Below the pieces are notes generated by a model, which was given only the letters and a program-made list of their open reading frames with translations, had not been told where the DNA came from and did not search any database. A stretch of 45,464 nucleotides of DNA, from contig CAMYYB010000016.1 in NCBI GenBank assembly GCA_947303335.1, positions 1 to 45,464 of the forward strand, in the 5' to 3' direction. The DNA is from an uncultured Bacteroidales bacterium (GTDB lineage: Bacteria > Bacteroidota > Bacteroidia > Bacteroidales > F082). Positions 23,364-31,613 of the stretch are shown one piece after another. The position numbers and the translations under genes are program-made. Numbering within the stretch: position 1 is the stretch's first letter; each line of letters begins with the position of its first letter.

Positions 23364-24410
23364 ATGAAATTTACTGCTGTACAAATCGCTGGAATCCTTG
23401 ATGGAAAAGTGGAGGGCAACCCGAACGCTGAGGTTTGGAATGTGGCCAAAATCGAGGAAGGTGCCCCGGGCATGATTAGCTTTCTTGCGAATCCCAAATA
23501 TACCCACTATATCTATGAGACCCGATCGAGTATTGTCATTGTTAATGACAATTTCGTGACAACGGCTCCCATTCAGACCACGTTGATACGTGTACCTGAC
23601 GCCTATGCTTCTTTTGCCAAACTACTTGCTTTTTACGACCAGATGATGCAGAACAAGCAAGGCGTTTCGTCTTTGGCTTTTGTCTCTTCTACGGCACAAT
23701 TGGGTGAGAATCTGTATCTTGGCGAGTTTGCCTATGTGGGTGAAAACGCTAAAATCGGCAATGGTGTGAGGCTTTATCCTCAGGTGTATGTGGGTGACGG
23801 TTGCATTATTGGCGACAATACGGTGCTGTATCCTGGAGTGAAGCTTTACCGTAACACCGTCATTGGCAGGAATTGCATTTTGCATGCCGGAGCCGTCCTT
23901 GGTGCCGACGGTTTTGGTTTCGCGCCCCAGCCTGATGGTCATTACGAGAAGATTCCTCAGGTTGGCAATGTGGTGATTGAGGACAATGTAGAAATTGGGG
24001 CAAATACTACCATCGACCGTTCTACGATGGGCTCGACGCATATCCACAAGGGCGTGAAAATCGATAATCTGGTTCATTTGGCGCATAATGTGGAGGTAGG
24101 GGAGAACACCGCTATGGCGGCCCAAGTGGGGGTCAGCGGCTCAACGCATCTTGGAAAGAATTGCGTCATCGGCGGACAGTCGGGGTTTGTGGGGCATATC
24201 AACATTGCCGACGGGTCGAAGTTCGGAGGACAAAGCGGCATTATGGGAAGTATAAAAGAAGAGAATCAAGAGTTTATGGGAACTCCCATTCAACCTCTGC
24301 GCCAATATTTGGTTTCCAATGCCCGCTTCCGTCATATCGATGAAATGGCACGTAAACTCATTGAGCTTGAGAAAGAGATTGCACTATTAAAGGAATCAAA
24401 GTCCGTTTAA
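23364..24410 (+). CDS. lpxD: UDP-3-O-acylglucosamine N-acyltransferase
   Basis: LpxD adds the second 3-hydroxyacyl chain, to N-2 of the glucosamine, in lipid A synthesis. The 348-residue product has the N-terminal uridine-binding domain ([19 protein letters not shown]...ISFLANPKY). A left-handed beta-helix of hexapeptide repeats (such as [25 protein letters not shown], read as successive units) follows. The catalytic His lies in [19 protein letters not shown] near residue 240, and a C-terminal helix ([23 protein letters not shown]) closes the protein. It leads the lpxD-lpxC-lpxA set, although lpxC has its own promoter box. Confidence 0.95.
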   Translation: MKFTAVQIAGILDGKVEGNPNAEVWNVAKIEEGAPGMISFLANPKYTHYIYETRSSIVIVNDNFVTTAPIQTTLIRVPDAYASFAKLLAFYDQMMQNKQGVSSLAFVSSTAQLGENLYLGEFAYVGENAKIGNGVRLYPQVYVGDGCIIGDNTVLYPGVKLYRNTVIGRNCILHAGAVLGADGFGFAPQPDGHYEKIPQVGNVVIEDNVEIGANTTIDRSTMGSTHIHKGVKIDNLVHLAHNVEVGENTAMAAQVGVSGSTHLGKNCVIGGQSGFVGHINIADGSKFGGQSGIMGSIKEENQEFMGTPIQPLRQYLVSNARFRHIDEMARKLIELEKEIALLKESKSV

Positions 24411-24454
24411 GGCTTCACAGAGGGAATTTTTTTTGGTCGTATAAGAATAATTCC

Positions 24455-24462
24455 TATCTTTG
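24455..24462 (+). promoter_or_regulatory. Bacteroidota -7 promoter box for lpxC-lpxA (TATCTTTG)
   Basis: TATCTTTG lies 41 bp before the lpxC ATG, with a TTGG at 24433-24436 near the expected -33 position. It gives lpxC and lpxA a promoter separate from lpxD. Confidence 0.6.
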
Positions 24463-24503
24463 CACGTTTTTTGTGGAGGATTATCCACGACTAATGATGT
24501 TTT

Positions 24504-25418
24504 ATGACTGAAAAACAGTGTACACTCAAAAATAGAGTCAGCATTTCGGGAGCAGGCCTCCACACGCGTCAATGCGGAACGCTGACGTTCAATCCGGCTC
24601 CAGTAAACTCAGGAATCCGTTTTCGTAGAATTGACCTTGATAACCAACCCATCATTGAGGCTGATGCCGACAATGTCATTGATACAGCCCGTGGTACCAC
24701 ACTCGGTAAGGGTGGTGTAAAGATATTCACCGTTGAACATGTTTTGGCAGCCTTGCGTGGTATGGGAATCGACAATGTGTTGATTGACATCAATGTCGAG
24801 GAAATGCCTATCATGGATGGTAGCAGCAAGTATTTTGTTGAGGCCATTCACAAGGCGGGTGTTATTGAACTGGATGCACCGCGTAATTATTTGGTCGTTA
24901 AGGAACCTATTTCGTACAGGAATGATGTCTTGGGCATCGAACTGACCATTGAGCCTTGTGACCACTTCGAGATTGATGTGAAAGTGAAGTACAATACGCA
25001 AGTGCTTGACGAACAGACTGCCTCGTTGCGCGACATCAAGGATTTCGAATCGGAGATTGCCCCTTGCCGTACTTTCGTCTTCCTGCATGAGTTGGAAACC
25101 CTCATTAGCCGTAATCTCATCAAGGGTGGCGATTTGACCAATGCCATCGTGTTTGTCAACCGGAAGATTTCTGCTGAAGAGCTTGACCATATTGCCGCTT
25201 TCTTCAAGAAACCCAAAGTGACGGTTAAGGAAGGTGGTATTCTGAACAATGTGGAACTGTATTTCGATAATGAACCGGCCCGTCACAAGCTTTTGGATGT
25301 CATTGGCGACTTGACTTTGGTCGGACGTCCTATCTTGGGCAAAGTGACGGCGGTGAAACCAGGCCATTTCTCCAACACCTCCTTTGCAAGGAAGATTAAG
25401 CACACCTTATTATATTAA
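24504..25418 (+). CDS. lpxC: UDP-3-O-acyl-N-acetylglucosamine deacetylase, stand-alone (no FabZ domain)
   Basis: LpxC is the zinc deacetylase that commits precursors to lipid A. All active-site residues are present: H79 in VEHVLAAL, H261 and D265 in HKLLDVIGD as zinc ligands, Glu in EEMPIMDGSS, and H288 in KPGHFSNT as general acid. The protein ends at 304 residues, just after FARKIKHTLLY. In most Bacteroidota known to me LpxC continues into a FabZ dehydratase domain, giving a fused protein of about 460 residues. Here a stop codon falls at the linker and lpxA begins two bases later, so no FabZ domain can follow. The enzyme should be active; the missing fusion is the oddity. Confidence 0.95.
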   Translation: MTEKQCTLKNRVSISGAGLHTRQCGTLTFNPAPVNSGIRFRRIDLDNQPIIEADADNVIDTARGTTLGKGGVKIFTVEHVLAALRGMGIDNVLIDINVEEMPIMDGSSKYFVEAIHKAGVIELDAPRNYLVVKEPISYRNDVLGIELTIEPCDHFEIDVKVKYNTQVLDEQTASLRDIKDFESEIAPCRTFVFLHELETLISRNLIKGGDLTNAIVFVNRKISAEELDHIAAFFKKPKVTVKEGGILNNVELYFDNEPARHKLLDVIGDLTLVGRPILGKVTAVKPGHFSNTSFARKIKHTLLY

Positions 25419-25420
25419 AT

Positions 25421-26212
25421 ATGAACCAACCCTTAGCCTATATCCATCCGAATGCCCGCATAGCGGAAGATGTGAAGATAGAACCATTCGCTTGGATAGG
25501 CGAGGATGTTGAAATTGGTAGCGGCACTTGGGTCGGTCCTAATGTCACCATTATGGATGGAGCCCGTATTGGCAAGAACTGCAAATTATTTCCTGGTGCA
25601 GTTATCTCTGCTATTCCGCAAGACTTGAAATATAAAGGCGAGACGACGTATTGCTATATTGGTGACGGAACCACCATACGTGAGTCGGCAACAGTCAATA
25701 AGGGGACTATCGCTTCAGGGAAGACTGTTGTAGGTAAAGACTGTCTGCTGATGGCTTTCACCCATGTGGCTCACGACTGTTATCTTGGGGATCATGTGAT
25801 TATGGCGAATGCAGCCACGCTTGCAGGGCATATCACTGTTGACGAGTGGGCCATCTTTGGCGGGTTGGCGGCAGTGAGCCAGTTCTGCCGGATTGGGGCT
25901 CATGTGATGATTTGCGGTGGTGCCTTGGTGAATAAGGATATCCCTCCTTTTGTGAAGACGGGACCGGGATATCCAGTATGCTACGCAGGTGTCAATTCTG
26001 TTGGATTAATGCGACGCGGTTTTTCTCGTGAACGCATCAATGCCATTCAGGACATTTATCGCGTCATCTATGGCGTTGGCATGAATGTCTCCCAATCCGT
26101 TCAATATATTCATGATAATTTCCCGCAGACAGAAGACTGTCAGTCCATCCTCAACTTCATTGAGAGTTCGAAGATTGGCATTATGAAAAACTCTATCGGG
26201 AGCGAGTTGTAA
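25421..26212 (+). CDS. lpxA: UDP-N-acetylglucosamine acyltransferase
   Basis: LpxA adds the first 3-hydroxyacyl chain, from acyl-ACP to UDP-GlcNAc, in lipid A synthesis. The 263-residue product is a hexapeptide-repeat beta-helix (IHPNARIAEDVKIEPFAWIG onward). The catalytic His is H118 in FTHVAHDCYLG, and the C-terminal helical part has GLMRRGFSRERINAIQDIYRVIYG. It starts two bases after the lpxC stop. Its last 20 bp overlap the convergent pnuC-like gene, so the two transcripts are complementary at their 3' ends. Confidence 0.95.
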   Translation: MNQPLAYIHPNARIAEDVKIEPFAWIGEDVEIGSGTWVGPNVTIMDGARIGKNCKLFPGAVISAIPQDLKYKGETTYCYIGDGTTIRESATVNKGTIASGKTVVGKDCLLMAFTHVAHDCYLGDHVIMANAATLAGHITVDEWAIFGGLAAVSQFCRIGAHVMICGGALVNKDIPPFVKTGPGYPVCYAGVNSVGLMRRGFSRERINAIQDIYRVIYGVGMNVSQSVQYIHDNFPQTEDCQSILNFIESSKIGIMKNSIGSEL

Positions 26213-26957
26213 GCGTATTGTCGTTTTCCCGAGCCTCACGTTCCCAACGTACACACATGATAATGGAATTCACGAAATAGACCATGTACATTAGTGCAAG
26301 GGCCAAAGTGACTTCGCGTGAGGTGAGGAACAAATAGATACTGGCAATATTGATGACAATCCAAAGCCACCATTGTTCGGCAAACATTCTTACCATAAGA
26401 ATCATGGCAATGACTTGGGCTGAAGTGATGAAAGCATCGATAAATGGATGCGAGTCACCCACTTTACGCATGATAAAGCCTAAGACGAATGTGGCAGCCA
26501 AGAGGATGCCTGCATAAATCCATCTTTCTTTTTCTTTCATGTGTATCTTCTTGACTTCGTGTGTGTCAGCATTCATGTTTTTCGACCAGGCACGAAAGCC
26601 TACAAACTGCATGATAAGGTTATAGACGCTGACCAGCATGATGCCATAGTTCTTCACGGTCATATTGATGTATATCATTAGGCAGGCGCTGACTACGCCG
26701 AAGAAATAGTTGGACAGCTTGCCCTTGCCGCCCAAAACAACGTTGATGACTCCGATAATGGCAGCCACGATTGAACAAACCACACAGGCTTTGACGGCAC
26801 CCGACGAAAGTGTGGGATGCGATAGGCCGAAAGCCTCAGCGTTAGAGGTAAGCAAGGTGACCGTGGTAATGATGACACATACGGTCACGAGCCAAATGAT
26901 GTCGAATGCTTTCCAGCCGGACAACTCTTCATGAATAAGGTATTTGAATTTCTGCAT
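26193..26957 (-). CDS. pnuC: PnuC-family nicotinamide riboside/vitamin transporter
   Basis: The 254-residue membrane protein has about seven hydrophobic segments. PnuC motifs are seen in order: GKGKLSNYFFGVVSACLMIYI, YGIMLVSVYNLIMQFVGFRAW (a YnxxQxxGwxxW-type signature), and EQWWLWIVINIASIYLFL near the C terminus. Family members import nicotinamide riboside or, in some Bacteroidota, thiamine (PnuT) by facilitated diffusion. No TPP riboswitch or partner kinase is visible nearby, so the substrate stays open. It converges on lpxA with a 20-bp overlap. The N-terminal extension of about 40 residues is somewhat long for the family. Confidence 0.85.
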   Translation of the reverse strand: MQKFKYLIHEELSGWKAFDIIWLVTVCVIITTVTLLTSNAEAFGLSHPTLSSGAVKACVVCSIVAAIIGVINVVLGGKGKLSNYFFGVVSACLMIYINMTVKNYGIMLVSVYNLIMQFVGFRAWSKNMNADTHEVKKIHMKEKERWIYAGILLAATFVLGFIMRKVGDSHPFIDAFITSAQVIAMILMVRMFAEQWWLWIVINIASIYLFLTSREVTLALALMYMVYFVNSIIMCVRWEREARENDNTLTTRSR

Positions 26958-27126
26958 GATAAATGAAAATCCTTTAAAAGTTTAGTTCGGCAAAGATAGC
27001 AATTATCGTCGATATTTCTGCCAGATGTTTCGTTTTTTGTTATTTTTGAAGGCATCCAATGGCATTCATGAAATCAATGAAAAGATTATTGTGCGCTGAA
27101 ATCCAATAATTCGATTATAGAATTTC

Positions 27127-28035
27127 TTATAGCCGTTCACCATTGATGTGGGCGGCTATTTCTTTTGTGGCTTGGAAACCTTCTGGTATCGGGAACAAAG
27201 GGAAGGTGTGGAACATCCCTTCATATTCGCGGAAACAGCCTGTTTTGCCTGCTTTTTCGTAGGTGTCTTTCAGGAACAGGGCGTCGGGCTTCAATATTTC
27301 GTTGGTGCCATAATAGACAGTCAGACAATCTAAACCGCTGAAATCACCGAAGATAGGGCTGACCCAGGGATGTACGTTGGATAGGCTGCCTTGCCAAATG
27401 GCGTTGAGGGTGATGATGCGGTCGAGTTGGAGCATAGGGTCAAGATGCTGCAAGGCACGCATCTCTTGCTCTTTGCTGTAGCTCAGGTCAACGCAAGGGG
27501 AAAGCAATATGATGTTTTTAGGTCTTTTCCAATTGTTTTTGTGGGCTTCCTGTGCCACTACCAGACACAGATGTGCTCCGGCTGAGTCGCCTATGAGATG
27601 GATTTCATCGTAACAATCTGAGTTGGCAATGGCTTTGTAATAATCCAACAAAGTCTCAACTGCAAAAGCACAGTCATAGTCGGGAGATTTCGGGTAAATG
27701 GGCATCAGTGCATCGCAATGCGTGCGGATGCAAAGGTCATGCAGAAAACGCCAATGGAAGAAGACTGGAGGATAGATGAAAGCACCGCCATGAATGTAAA
27801 AGATGAGTTTGCGAGAATGGCATTCGTGTCCGAAGACTTGCATTTCAAATCCCGTTGCAGCATTGAACTTTGTTTCGGAGAAATATCCTCTGAAATAACG
27901 CGGTACTCTAACGGGTCGGCGGTTCTCGCGCCGACAATGCTCCAGCTCTTCCAACACCTCGTCGGTGGTGGCATCGCGCAACGATTTGAACATCAATCGC
28001 AGATACTTTTCCGTAAAGACGACTCCCGCGTTCAT
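27127..28035 (-). CDS. Alpha/beta hydrolase, hormone-sensitive-lipase family (esterase)
   Basis: The start is taken at 28035 (MNAGVVFTEKYL), one base after the upstream gene's stop (TAAGATG); the longer open frame would lie within that gene. The 302-residue product has the HSL-family oxyanion motif FYIHGGAFIYPP, the nucleophile in LIGDSAGAHLCLV, and a C-terminal YEGMFHTFPLF with the catalytic His. LTVYYGTNEILKPDA is the likely position of the acid. There is no signal peptide, so it is probably a cytosolic carboxylesterase. It is the last gene of a leftward four-gene operon. The substrate is unknown. Confidence 0.88.
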   Translation of the reverse strand: MNAGVVFTEKYLRLMFKSLRDATTDEVLEELEHCRRENRRPVRVPRYFRGYFSETKFNAATGFEMQVFGHECHSRKLIFYIHGGAFIYPPVFFHWRFLHDLCIRTHCDALMPIYPKSPDYDCAFAVETLLDYYKAIANSDCYDEIHLIGDSAGAHLCLVVAQEAHKNNWKRPKNIILLSPCVDLSYSKEQEMRALQHLDPMLQLDRIITLNAIWQGSLSNVHPWVSPIFGDFSGLDCLTVYYGTNEILKPDALFLKDTYEKAGKTGCFREYEGMFHTFPLFPIPEGFQATKEIAAHINGERL

Positions 28036-28036
28036 C

Positions 28037-29257
28037 TTAATGCTTTTGATAGATTCTAAGGTCAAACATAGTGGCGGCTGAGATGATGTGGTCGAAAATG
28101 TCACTTTGGATCTCCTCGTAGTTGATCCATCTCTTGTCGCTGCTGAAAGCGTATATCTGCAACGGGACACCGAATTCGGTGGCCTGCATCTGACGCACCA
28201 TCATGGTCAGATTGTGGTTGAGTTTGGGGTTGTTGTTGATATAGGCTTTGATATAGGCGCGGAAGATGCCGAGATTGGTCTGCTGACGCCCGTTCATGAT
28301 TTCGCTTGTGTCGATGCGATTGGCCTTGTTGTATTCGGTGATTTCTTCTTGCTTCTGAGTAACATAGTCCTTTATGAGGGCATAATGTTTGTATTTCTCC
28401 AGCATTTCGGGTGTGCAATAACGTATTGTGTTCACATCGATATTGATGGTTCGGGCAATACGCCGTCCGCCTGACTCTGACATTCCTCGCCAATTGGTGA
28501 AAGGACTTGAGACTAAGGCGTAGGTCGGAATGGTGGTGATGGTGTTGTCCCAATTCTGAACCTTAACGGTGGTGAGGTTGATTTCCAGCACGTTGCCATC
28601 GGCAGGACCCATTACAATCCAGTCGCCGATACGCAGCATATCGTTTATTGAGAGTTGGATGCTACCCACGAAACCTTTGATGGTATCCTGAAAGATGAGC
28701 ATCACTACAGCCGACATCGTACCCAAACTAATCAGGATGGTGTTGATACTGGTATTTAAGAGGAAGGCTATGACGATTAGTCCTGCCATAACAGAAATCA
28801 CAATCTTGATGACCTGCACCAGACCCGTAATGGGCTTGAGTTTCGACATCTCATGAGTGTTGTAGATGTCCTCTAACGTCGTCACGAGGGAGATGAGAAT
28901 CATGGTGAAAATGGCAATTTCAAATATCCTAATCGACTTCATCAGAAAAGCGGCGGTATCAGGATAATCAGGAAGGACTTCCGGCAACAAAGCAGCGCAT
29001 ATCATAGCTGGGATGAGCAGGCATATACGCCCAATGACTTTGTTTTTAATGAGCAAATCGTCGTATTTGTTCGTTGATTTCTGTATGATTTTATAGACGG
29101 TCTTTTTCGCGATATACTTGAGGAGAAAGAAAATGCCGATACTTAGCACCAATAGCGATAATGTGGCAGTCGTTTCGGCGAAGCCAGTCGATAGGTCTTC
29201 ACTAAGCCCTATTCTGCTATTCAGGTTTTTTAGTATGTCGATGTATTTCTCAATCAT
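28037..29257 (-). CDS. MscS-family mechanosensitive channel (YbdG-like)
   Basis: The product is a 406-residue inner-membrane protein with about five transmembrane segments in the first 200 residues, then the MscS pore helix and beta domain. SLGTMSAVVMLIFQDTIKGFVGSIQLSINDMLRIGDWIVM is the recognisable core, followed by GNVLEINLTTVKVQNWDNTITTIPTYALVSSPFTNW. The long C-terminal region with RRIARTINIDV and GVPLQIYAFSSDKRWINYEEIQSDIFDHI matches the YbdG subgroup. It probably relieves hypo-osmotic stress. It overlaps SUI1 upstream by 4 bp (ATGA) and is followed immediately by the esterase. Confidence 0.9.
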   Translation of the reverse strand: MIEKYIDILKNLNSRIGLSEDLSTGFAETTATLSLLVLSIGIFFLLKYIAKKTVYKIIQKSTNKYDDLLIKNKVIGRICLLIPAMICAALLPEVLPDYPDTAAFLMKSIRIFEIAIFTMILISLVTTLEDIYNTHEMSKLKPITGLVQVIKIVISVMAGLIVIAFLLNTSINTILISLGTMSAVVMLIFQDTIKGFVGSIQLSINDMLRIGDWIVMGPADGNVLEINLTTVKVQNWDNTITTIPTYALVSSPFTNWRGMSESGGRRIARTINIDVNTIRYCTPEMLEKYKHYALIKDYVTQKQEEITEYNKANRIDTSEIMNGRQQTNLGIFRAYIKAYINNNPKLNHNLTMMVRQMQATEFGVPLQIYAFSSDKRWINYEEIQSDIFDHIISAATMFDLRIYQKH

Positions 29258-29595
29258 AGTCCACTGATTTTTGTTTTTGAATAACCTTTAGCTATCAATA
29301 TGTCTAAGACTTTCTCGCGAAAATCGCCTTGCAGTATTATCTCACCGTCTTTGACGCTCCCCCCAACACCACAGGCCGACTTCAAGTCTTTGCCCAAAAC
29401 GGCTAAGTCATAGTCGGAACCTTTAAAACCTGTAACGAGGGTGACTTTCTTTCCTGCACGTTGCTTTTTGTCGAGCATGATACGTAGATTTTGCTTGGGA
29501 GGCTCCAAGGTTACAATCTCTTCCTCGCCGTAATCGAAAACGTAATTGGGGTTGGTGGAATAGACCACTCCGCTGTTGTCACTTTTGTGTTTCAT
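29254..29595 (-). CDS. SUI1/eIF1-like translation factor (YciH)
   Basis: The product is a 113-residue protein with the SUI1 fold: LRIMLDKKQRAGKKVTLVTGFKG, then LGKDLKSACGVGGSVKDGEIILQGDFREKVLDILIAKGY, the standard eIF1 signature. Bacterial homologues (YciH) can influence start-site selection, but their cellular role is poorly defined. Its start lies 17 bp inside the upstream sulfatase-like gene and its stop overlaps the channel gene by 4 bp, so it is tightly embedded in an envelope-related operon. Confidence 0.93.
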   Translation of the reverse strand: MKHKSDNSGVVYSTNPNYVFDYGEEEIVTLEPPKQNLRIMLDKKQRAGKKVTLVTGFKGSDYDLAVLGKDLKSACGVGGSVKDGEIILQGDFREKVLDILIAKGYSKTKISGL

Positions 29596-31549
29596 AAGTG
29601 AATTGCGACATTTTTAAGTTGTTGTCAATCATTCTGCTGTTGTATTCTTCAAGGTAGCGATAAAGCTCATCGAAGATGTCGGGACATTGCAAGCGGCCAA
29701 AGAGGTTGTCGCGCAAAAGCGGGTCAAGATGAGGCTTGTAAATGCCGTATGGCTGTTGCCCATCACTCTGCACGAGATATTCGCCGTTGTTGTATTGGTA
29801 AATTTGGTTGAAATAGCTGACGAAAGCCTGTTGGGAGATGGTGTCGAATAGGTTGCGTCCAAAGCAGAACAAGGTGTCGTTCACCTTCAAAGCAGACAGG
29901 ATTGAAGGTCCAAGGTCAATCTGCTGGGCGATTTCATCACATTGTTGGGCTTTAAGGCGTTGAGGCCAATAAAAGGCAAAAGGAATGGCATACATTCCCC
30001 AAATGTTGCTGTATTCAGGTTGGAAATGTTCACTGTTTGAGAAATCGGAGGTGATAACGAACATTGTGCTTGCGAACCAAGGCATCTGGGAAGCGGTTTG
30101 GAAAAAGTCGCGCAGAGCGCAGTCGGCGTAGTTTACGGTTTTCTCATAGCCGGTCCAGTAATAGCTTTCTTCGGGGAAGACAAAGTCATTCGGCACCTTG
30201 TAAGGATAGCGGGACGACAGCATATAGATGGTGGTGGCGAAAGGTTCGTGGATGCGGTTTAGGGCGTGAGCAGCGTACTGTAGGAAAGGCCCGTCGTAGA
30301 TGCCCCATTGCCCATCGTAATCGTCATCGTCACCGTATTCAATGCGTCCGAAGTAGTTCTTGAACCCCGCACGGCGCGAGAAGCGGTCGAAGCCCATCAC
30401 GCCATTGCTTCCCCCATGCATAAAGATGGTGTTGTATCCGTGTTTTTGAAGGTATTGCGCAAAAGCGTCGAAGTCGTTTTGAGCATAGTCTGAATTGCAG
30501 AAATCATCATCCATTAGAGAGGGGATGCCGGCCAACAAAGCGGGCAAGGCCTCTATACTGCGTCGGCTGTTGGATCGTCCGTTGAAAGTGAGACTCTGAG
30601 CCAAAAGAGAGTCTAAGAAAGGGGTGAGTTGAAAACGATGCTCAGGGTTATAATATCCGATCATCTCTTGACCGATGCCTTTCATTACGATGATGACGAC
30701 ATTGGAAGGCATACTGTCAGCGTTAAGACTGTCGGCAACGATAAAGCGGTTCGCAGTGAGGTCTTTGTGAATGAATTTGTCATTGGGTTCGTAGAACTGA
30801 TGCCGGTCTACAATCTTGTCCTCGTGACTGCTCATGATGCAGAAAGGCGTGTTGAGCAAAATGGGGAGGTTTTGCGGACTGGTGTAGCGTAACGCCAATT
30901 CCCTGTCGATTTGTCTGTTTCTTAATTCGTTACGCCAGGAAAACAGTGAGAATACCAGCATTAAAACCATAGCGATAACTTGGCGTGACTGCCATCTTTT
31001 GATGATATGCTTCTCGTCTGCTCTCAGTTTTGTATTTCTGGCCACTACGTTGATGACCAGGACAAATAGGATATAGATGACTAACAGGTACCATTGGTCG
31101 AACAGCACCTGTCCCACTGTGCCCCATGAGATTTCGTCGGAAACGCGGAGTAATTTCAGGAAATCAATACTGAGATGTCGTCCGAAGAAATGGAAGGTGA
31201 CGATATCAATGAAGTTGAGCAGGATGGCTGCCGCATTGGTGATGACATAAATGAAATCGAAAAGGCGTTGTGGAAAGCGGCTGAAAATTTTCCGTGAAGG
31301 GAAACAATAATAAAGGATAACCGGAAGATTGAGAACCACAGTGACAGCCCAATCGAATCGCATTCCATAGAAAAAGAGGAATAACACCTCGCCCATCGTG
31401 GTTTGGTGGAAGAACTGCAGATTGAAAAGATAGAGCAAACTGCGGCTGAGACTAAGGGCAAACAGACTCGCCATCAGCCTGTAAACAAGCAGTATAGGCG
31501 GCGAGGTCAGCCATTCTTCTCTTTGGTTCTTTCGCGTCTTGTAGTTCAT
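29579..31549 (-). CDS. LTA-synthase/sulfatase-family membrane protein with degenerate active site
   Basis: The start is set at 31549 (MNYKTRKNQREEW); earlier in-frame codons run into the divergent promoter of the M23 gene. The 656-residue product has five N-terminal transmembrane helices and an extracytoplasmic alkaline-phosphatase-type domain. Family landmarks are clear: FMHGGSNGVMGFDRFSRRAGF, DGQWGIYDGPFLQY, TMFVITSDF. However, the metal-binding Glu expected in a VVIIxxES motif is Lys290 (VVIIVMKGIGQE), the His of the SSHxP motif is Arg447 (SSRYPY), and the His of the DH metal motif is Phe503 (TSDF). Only Asp502 remains. It is therefore probably a pseudoenzyme, perhaps a binding or regulatory protein. 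It heads the sui1-mscS-esterase operon. Confidence 0.88.
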   Translation of the reverse strand: MNYKTRKNQREEWLTSPPILLVYRLMASLFALSLSRSLLYLFNLQFFHQTTMGEVLFLFFYGMRFDWAVTVVLNLPVILYYCFPSRKIFSRFPQRLFDFIYVITNAAAILLNFIDIVTFHFFGRHLSIDFLKLLRVSDEISWGTVGQVLFDQWYLLVIYILFVLVINVVARNTKLRADEKHIIKRWQSRQVIAMVLMLVFSLFSWRNELRNRQIDRELALRYTSPQNLPILLNTPFCIMSSHEDKIVDRHQFYEPNDKFIHKDLTANRFIVADSLNADSMPSNVVIIVMKGIGQEMIGYYNPEHRFQLTPFLDSLLAQSLTFNGRSNSRRSIEALPALLAGIPSLMDDDFCNSDYAQNDFDAFAQYLQKHGYNTIFMHGGSNGVMGFDRFSRRAGFKNYFGRIEYGDDDDYDGQWGIYDGPFLQYAAHALNRIHEPFATTIYMLSSRYPYKVPNDFVFPEESYYWTGYEKTVNYADCALRDFFQTASQMPWFASTMFVITSDFSNSEHFQPEYSNIWGMYAIPFAFYWPQRLKAQQCDEIAQQIDLGPSILSALKVNDTLFCFGRNLFDTISQQAFVSYFNQIYQYNNGEYLVQSDGQQPYGIYKPHLDPLLRDNLFGRLQCPDIFDELYRYLEEYNSRMIDNNLKMSQFTYETQK

Positions 31550-31588
31550 ACGATTCGCTATTGTGGCGCAAAAGTAAGGAAAAAGTTT

Positions 31589-31596
31589 TACTTTTG
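31589..31596 (+). promoter_or_regulatory. Bacteroidota -7 promoter box for the M23 peptidase gene (TACTTTTG)
   Basis: TACTTTTG lies 17 bp before the ATG at 31614, in the 64-bp divergent gap shared with the sulfatase-like gene. Confidence 0.55.
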
Positions 31597-31613
31597 CACA
31601 AAATTCAGACAAT

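Noticed and set aside
26958-27126. TPP or other riboswitch upstream of the pnuC-like gene
   Set aside because: No conserved riboswitch core such as CUGAGA was found in the short upstream gap.
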